Source: Celoporthe dispersa (taxonomy: Eukaryota; Ascomycota; Sordariomycetes; Diaporthales; Cryphonectriaceae). Taken from it: a stretch of 64,000 bases of DNA. Positions 58,950 through 64,000 of the stretch are shown here, one piece after another (positions within the stretch are counted from its first letter, which is position 1; each line of letters begins with the position of its first letter). The notes beneath the pieces are model-generated. The model made no database searches. It was given only the letters and a program-made list of their open reading frames with translations, and had not been told where the DNA came from. The stretch is from positions 62,001 to 126,000 of the forward strand of contig WAID01000010.1 in the NCBI GenBank assembly GCA_016584495.1, given 5' to 3'. Made by a program: the position numbers and the translations under genes.

Positions 58950-60431
58950 TCAAGACTCCAGCTCATCGCTGCAAGAGCCTGTTTCCGCTGCTCGCACTTG
59001 TTCCCCAGGCCGATCGTCAACCTCCGCACTGATTTTCTCCGTCCTAGAACCGCGATTGGTCTCATCCGTCACCGTAACCAAGGTCAAGTCGTACACGTTG
59101 TCCTTATCCCGCCTCGCCCCTACCAACCGCGACTTAAGTCCATGATAAAATGACGGCCGTCGGGGCCAGACTGGAGGCAACTTCTTGGCAGCAGACTGAG
59201 AGAAGAGCTGTGGAAAGGCCGAGAGGCTCACGACGATGACGGCTGGGCGTTGAAAAAGTAAATGTCAGCATTTCTGTAATACTCGCTGCATACAAAGATA
59301 TCAATAGGGGTTGTGCCCACCAAGTGATGCCTGAATTGCACCCCACATCACCACGGTCAACGGGTTTAGATCTTGACTTTCTCCGACCCTTGTTGCGCAC
59401 AAGAAATAGGCACGCAGTATGGCGATTGCGATGGTAATTAGAGACAAGGAGAAGAGTCCCATAAACGCCAGTTTCTTTCGTAGCTTCAATCTCAGGCCCC
59501 AAACCAAGGAGAGCGGTAGCGCCATGACTGCGCGATCCGACGTCAGCAAGCAGGGTCTTTCTCAGGGGCATCCTCACCCACGATCAGAGGGATTCACTTG
59601 GGATTCACTTACTCAGCAGATCAGACAGACAATCTAGACCGGTGTTTACTGCGATCATCTTCGTGTCGAGGCTGTGAAAGGCGGACGGGTGACACTGCAC
59701 ATACTGGTCGTACGAAGATCCGAACAAGCAGGCATAGGGGAAATAGCTGATCGAGACGATGTAGGTGGCGATTGTGAAGAGGAGTATAGGCCACCATATT
59801 CGCTTTTGACCTCGAGCCCTGCGGCCAAGCCGTCGGAAGAAGAATATTATGGACAGCTTTACGGCGAGCAGCGTCGTGTAGTAGAGAAACAAACCGAGGG
59901 CCTGCATTCTGATATATCGAGTGACGGACGCATCGTAACCCGGGCCCGGTGCTGCCTTGCCGAGCATCACATCGAGGCTGCGGAACCTGCACAAAATAGT
60001 CAGTAGAATGCTAACGGTATTCTTGGTTTATCCGGACCAGGCACTGTAAAAAGAAGCAGGCTGTCCGCTGTAGACGTGATGTGGCCACACAAGGTTGAAC
60101 ACGAGGCAAAACGGACATGTCTTCTGCTACCCATTGCCAAAGACTCGTCCTGATCGATATGAGGATCCATCCGAATATGATCAGGTAGTCGTCTAAGAAC
60201 AGTCGTCTTGAGCTACGAAGGCGTGAGAAGAGGCGCAGCGCGAGGAACGCGAAAGACAACGCCGTGGCCGTCCAACACACAGCCTAGAGATTCAGTCAGG
60301 TCCTTGTATTTTGTTTTTCTCTTCCAGAATTTTTGTGCCTTCTCTTCTGAGATGTGATGATTACGTACCACGAATGCCTTGCATGAGAGATTGATTCGGG
60401 CGTTGTCGTCTCGCCACTGTAACAAGGGCAT
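58950..60431 (-). CDS. Fungal rhodopsin-domain membrane protein, copy 2 (frame break)
   Basis: Five exons: 60431-60369, 60283-60038, 59986-59613, 59527-59321, 59242-58950; 393 aa after allowing for one surplus base. Motifs: TATALSFAFLALRLFSRLRS, RRLFLDDYLIIFGWILI, LGLFLYYTTLLAVKLSIIFF then FRRLG, VSISYFPYACLFGSS, NTGLDCLSDLL, LRLKLRKKLAFMGLFSLSLI and the final IQASLAVIVVSLSAFPQLF, with a charged cytosolic tail. The break is in exon 2 near GTTTTGCCTCG (about 60105-60115), where one surplus T or C interrupts the frame; beyond it reads FNLVWPHHVYSGQPASFYSA. The donor of intron 2 (60037) is weak. It shares the domain with the gene at 52513 but differs in sequence and exon pattern, so it is not a recent duplicate. 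Role unknown. Confidence 0.75.
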
Positions 60432-61726
60432 GATGTTGGTAGTGCTGCAGGCTACTTGGATGAATCGTGATATTTTCGTGCCCTGCGAGCAGGTCGTAAC
60501 TCGCCCAGCTCCATGTGATCCGAGTCTCCGTGGTGTTTGTGACAAAGAAGGTCCCGCAGATACTGATATATGATGATGATGAAATCCCCCTATTGTAATT
60601 ACAGATTTTCTGGTGAGACATATTTGTGCCGGATGCCGGATGCGGCTCCAGCACCTTGGGGCCGGGACAAGAACCTCGGAAGAGGAGACACTTGGAGGAG
60701 GAGCGAAGTCCGAATGCGGCCAGCGGTCGAAATCTTTAAGTGATCCGGCCATATTCGCGTTTGACTATTTGTGGCGGTTCTCTCCCATCTTTCACAAGCT
60801 TTGTCTCTCCACCCCCAGCCGTCATTCTGGCTAATAATTAGCCGTTGTGGTCCCGAGGTGATCAGAGTGCACACACAAGGGATGCATTCAGACAGCGGCT
60901 GCTTGGTACGACCGAATCCAAGAACTAAGATGTACCGCTTTAACGTAAAAGTCTCAGCCTTACAGTTCCCTGGGCCAGATATTATTGTTAATTGCTTCTA
61001 GACCTGCCAAGCACCAGACGCCAAGAGTCAATCAATTCATGAATAATAACTAATTAGATGCAGGCGCATACAGTGGTATTCTCTGCGGTATGAACCAGTA
61101 GTTAATACTTATGTAAGGATAAATTAACCAATTCCCTACATAATTGTCTTGGTATCATAATATGGTAAGAAGCATGGTGATGCCACGAGGATTTCTCTAG
61201 GAACCACGGTGCATGTGCATCATGACCTCTGATGCGACAATTAAATCCCTCCAATCGGCAGGACGCCACCCATGGTGCCTCAACCCAAAGAGGCAATGCG
61301 GAGTGACAGCAGCCTCTTTCGACATGGTCTTTCAGGCAGCTGTAGCGACATAACGCCAGACTATCAATATTAGAGGATTTCATAATTGCAAAATCGTTGC
61401 AGTTCCGTGAGACCGCGTAGCCTTCGAACCGCGTTGTCGCCCCTGCCAGAGGGACCACACATCGCCATGACGGCCCGCGCTGTTCATCTCTAGTCAGATC
61501 ATGGGAACTCCATCTGAATTTTTCTCCTCTTCTTTTTTGGCACGGCGATTTACCTCGGATAGTCGGCAGTGGTAGTCTTAGTATATAACCCTCCACATAA
61601 AATGGCTCCTGGCGATGTCCTTCTGCTTGACTGACCAAGCTGAAAGTGTCAAGGCCCGCTTGACATGCGTCGTCCATAGAGATAATAATAACTCAATTAG
61701 GGTGCACAGCACACCGGACGTCAGCC
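60432..61726. promoter_or_regulatory. Divergent region upstream of rhodopsin-domain and GH30 genes
   Basis: About 1.3 kb with an AT-rich stretch around 61020-61170. TATATAA at 61582-61588 lies 139 bases before the xylanase start and is a good core-promoter candidate. A 10-codon open frame (61602-61634) follows it and would be an upstream ORF if transcription begins early. Confidence 0.45.
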
Positions 61727-63461
61727 ATGGCCTCCTTCAGCAGATACGCAGCAGTGTTCGTCAGCGGCCTCGCGGCCGCCCAGACAGCCATCGAGGTGGG
61801 CCTCACGACAACCTACCAGACCATCGATGGCTTCGGCTTCTCCCAGGCCTTCGGGCGTGCCAGCGAGTTCCAGGCCCTCGCCTCCGCCCCCCAGAAGCAA
61901 GGTCTCGACCTCCTCTTCGACACGACCGTCGGCGCAGGAATGACCATCATCCGCAACCGCATCGGCTCCAACGGCACCGGCGACAGCATCGAGCCCACCA
62001 GCCCTGGCTCCCCGACCGCGAATGCGACGTACGTGTGGGACGACGACGACGAGGGCCAGGTGTGGTTCAGCCAGCAGGCCATGAGCTATGGCGTTTCGAC
62101 CATCTACGCGGATGCCTGGAGCGCGCCTGGGTTCATGAAGACTAATGGTGAGGACATCGATGGCGGGTATCTCTGTGGCACGACGGGGCATACCTGCTCT
62201 TCTGGGGACTGGAGACAGGCGTATGCGAACTTTTTGGTGGAGTACATTGAGCTGTATGCCTCGGCGGGAATTCCAATCACACATGTTGGGTTTCTCAACG
62301 AGCCGGACCTAACGTGAGTACTGGTTCCTTCTGGTGACAGCGGTATGCCACAGATTGTTTACGAAATACTCACCTTATCTATTTTTGGTCTCCATCATTA
62401 GCACCTCCTACTCCTCGATGCTCATCACCGTCTCAGACCCCGTCGAGGTCACCTCCTTCGTGCCCATCCTCTACGACACACTCAACTCCGCCGACCTCAG
62501 CTCCGTCGTTATCGCCTGCTGCGACATGACGGGATGGTCTGACGCCCAGGCGGTCACCGCCGCCCTCGCCGCCGCTGACAGCATCAGTCCTTACATCGGC
62601 CTGCTTACCAGCCACATGTACGGCGGTGACCCGACCTCGCTCATCGACAGCAGCCTGACGGACCTGCCGCCCGTGTGGATGACGGAGGGGGCCGATCTGA
62701 GTGATGCCTGGTGCACGACGTGGTACAGCTCTGGTGGGCTGTGCGAAGGGCTCACCTGGGCCGAGAAGATCTCCACTGGCATTCTCTCGGCTAATCTGTC
62801 CGCATACCTCTACTGGGAGGGGCTGGAGATCGACGAGTCTTCGGCCTCGAGTTATCTGGTAGCCGTGCTCGACGGCGAGACGGCCACGGCGTCGGGGAGG
62901 CTGTGGGCGTTTGCCATGTGGAGCAGGTTCATTCGGCCGGGCGCTGTTCGCGTCGGTACCTCGGGGACCATCTCGGGCGTGGCCATTGGGGCGTTTGAGA
63001 ATACAGATGGGAGCGTCGTGGTGGTCATGACCAACTCCGGGAGCACCGCCGAGTCTGCAGCCGTGTCGTTTAGTGGCTTCACGCCCTCGGCCGCGAGTGC
63101 CTGGCTGACTGACAACACGCACTCGGTCAACTCCACGACGGTCACGCTGTCGGGTGGTGTAGCTACAGTGTCTCTGCCTTCGTACTCGGTTGTGACTGTT
63201 AAGCTGACGGGTACCGCTGGGGGAGGAGGCACAACGACTAGCAGCAGTGCTATTGTGAGCAGCAGCAGCGCCACCCTGACCACTTCGGTTACAATCAAGT
63301 CCAGCACGACGACTTCGGCTGTGGTGACGACCACTACTGCTTCGAGTGGCTCTTGCTCTAGTCTGTACGGACAGTGTGGTGGTACAGGTTGGACTGGGGC
63401 GACGTGTTGCTCTTCTGGGACTTGCACTTATGAGAATGACTACTATTCTCAGTGCATCTGA
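61727..63461 (+). CDS. Secreted GH30 endo-xylanase (subfamily 7-like) with CBM1
   Basis: Two exons: 61727-62313 and 62402-63461; 548 aa, no frame break. A signal peptide (ASFSRYAAVFVSGLAAAQT) is followed by the GH30 (beta/alpha)8 barrel with its side beta-structure: TIDGFGFSQAFGRA, MTIIRNRIGSN, YADAWSAPGFMKTNG, then FLNEPD (acid/base Glu near residue 192) and WMTEGADL (nucleophile Glu near 291). The C-terminal beta domain ends near VVTVKLTGT. A Ser/Thr-rich linker leads to a CBM1 with four Cys (LYGQCGGTGWTGATCCSSG, ending YYSQCI). GH30 fungal enzymes of this type release xylobiose or cleave glucuronoxylan outside the cell; CBM1 targets them to cellulose. Exact specificity is not decided here. 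Confidence 0.92.
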
Positions 63462-63705
63462 TGACGATTATAGGGAAAGGGAGGGAGAGAGACAGGAAGA
63501 CATTTTCCATACAAAATCAGGCGTCATTTAAGATTGAAGCTCATATTTAATGACTTGGTATCATAAGCTCGTATTCATACAACAAACATTGTGACTTTCA
63601 TCTTATACTTCATCACTATCCAGATGTCTGTTCACAAACCCAAGCCGAACACCCAACCAATATTCAAATGGCAGGATCTTCTTTGCTGGAGACGACTAGT
63701 TCCAG

Positions 63706-64000
63706 TTAGAAACCCAGGGCCGAGTTGAAAGCATCAGCCGTGGTCTGGTCCTTGGTCCCCAGGCTCGCCACCGTCGCCTTGGCGCTCGCACAGGCATCCT
63801 TTGCAGCCTGGTTGGCCTCGCAGACATTGGTAAGCTGGTCGCAGATGAAGTTGGTGATGATGTTGGGGTTCAGGGCGTCGGTCTGGCCGGTGCTCGCGAT
63901 CAGGGTGGGATCGGTAGGGAAGAATGTGCCCTCGGTAGCCTTGCGGTCTGGGAGGAGAAGAAGTTCTGTTAGCAAAAGTACGCAATACACATTATTTATA
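63706..64000 (-). CDS. Small secreted protein, last exon only
   Basis: The last coding exon is 63947-63706, entered in phase 1 through a polypyrimidine-CAG acceptor; the intron runs past the right edge. It encodes about 80 residues with TFFPTDPTLIASTGQTD, ICDQLTNVCEANQAAKDACA and an ending NSALGF. Three Cys and the Ala-rich helices match a group of small secreted proteins in plant-associated ascomycetes. The signal peptide must lie outside the window. Function unknown. Confidence 0.6.
   Translation of the reverse strand, partial: INNVYCVLLLTELLLLPDRKATEGTFFPTDPTLIASTGQTDALNPNIITNFICDQLTNVCEANQAAKDACASAKATVASLGTKDQTTADAFNSALGF

Overview
The window is nuclear DNA of a filamentous ascomycete, most likely a Sordariomycete. 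The evidence is short (about 40-140 nt) GT-AG introns with CTGAC/CTAAC-type branch points, GC-rich third codon positions, and typical Pezizomycotina families: Zn2Cys6 regulator, fungal rhodopsin-domain membrane proteins, Egh16-like secreted protein, GH30 xylanase with a CBM1, DUF7708/STAND protein. The species cannot be named from the sequence.

Layout. 0-12.2 kb: an edge-truncated predicted mitochondrial protein (-), a DUF7708-type STAND-like protein (-) divergent from an eight-exon AAA+ ATPase (+), then an F-box-like protein with a C-terminal zinc ribbon (-). 12.2-23.8 kb: about 11.6 kb with no gene I can support, holding microsatellites and a possible hAT-like remnant. 23.8-43.6 kb: PH-domain protein (+), monocarboxylate-type MFS transporter (-), single-pass Cys-rich membrane protein (+), dialkylglycine-decarboxylase-like class III aminotransferase (+), MARVEL-domain protein (-), and a regulator with two zinc clusters (-). 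47-51 kb: mismatch-repair MSH6 (-). 52.5-64 kb: two rhodopsin-domain membrane proteins on opposite strands, an Egh16-like secreted protein (-), a secreted GH30 xylanase with CBM1 (+), and the last exon of a small secreted protein (-). This right-hand stretch is rich in cell-surface and secreted functions suited to plant-biomass or host contact.

Cross-cutting result. At least ten, probably about a dozen, single-base frame breaks interrupt otherwise well-conserved reading frames in seven genes, including the housekeeping gene MSH6, and most lie in short homopolymers. After allowing for each one-base break, the exon phases of every affected gene close exactly. An unpolished consensus sequence explains this better than parallel pseudogenisation, so the affected genes are annotated as full-length with the breaks marked. 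Coordinates are the outer bounds of each gene; exon bounds are in the evidence. The most unusual biology seen is the tandem pair of perfect Zn2Cys6 clusters in one regulator and a 33-nt micro-exon that carries the AAA+ P-loop behind a GC-AG intron.
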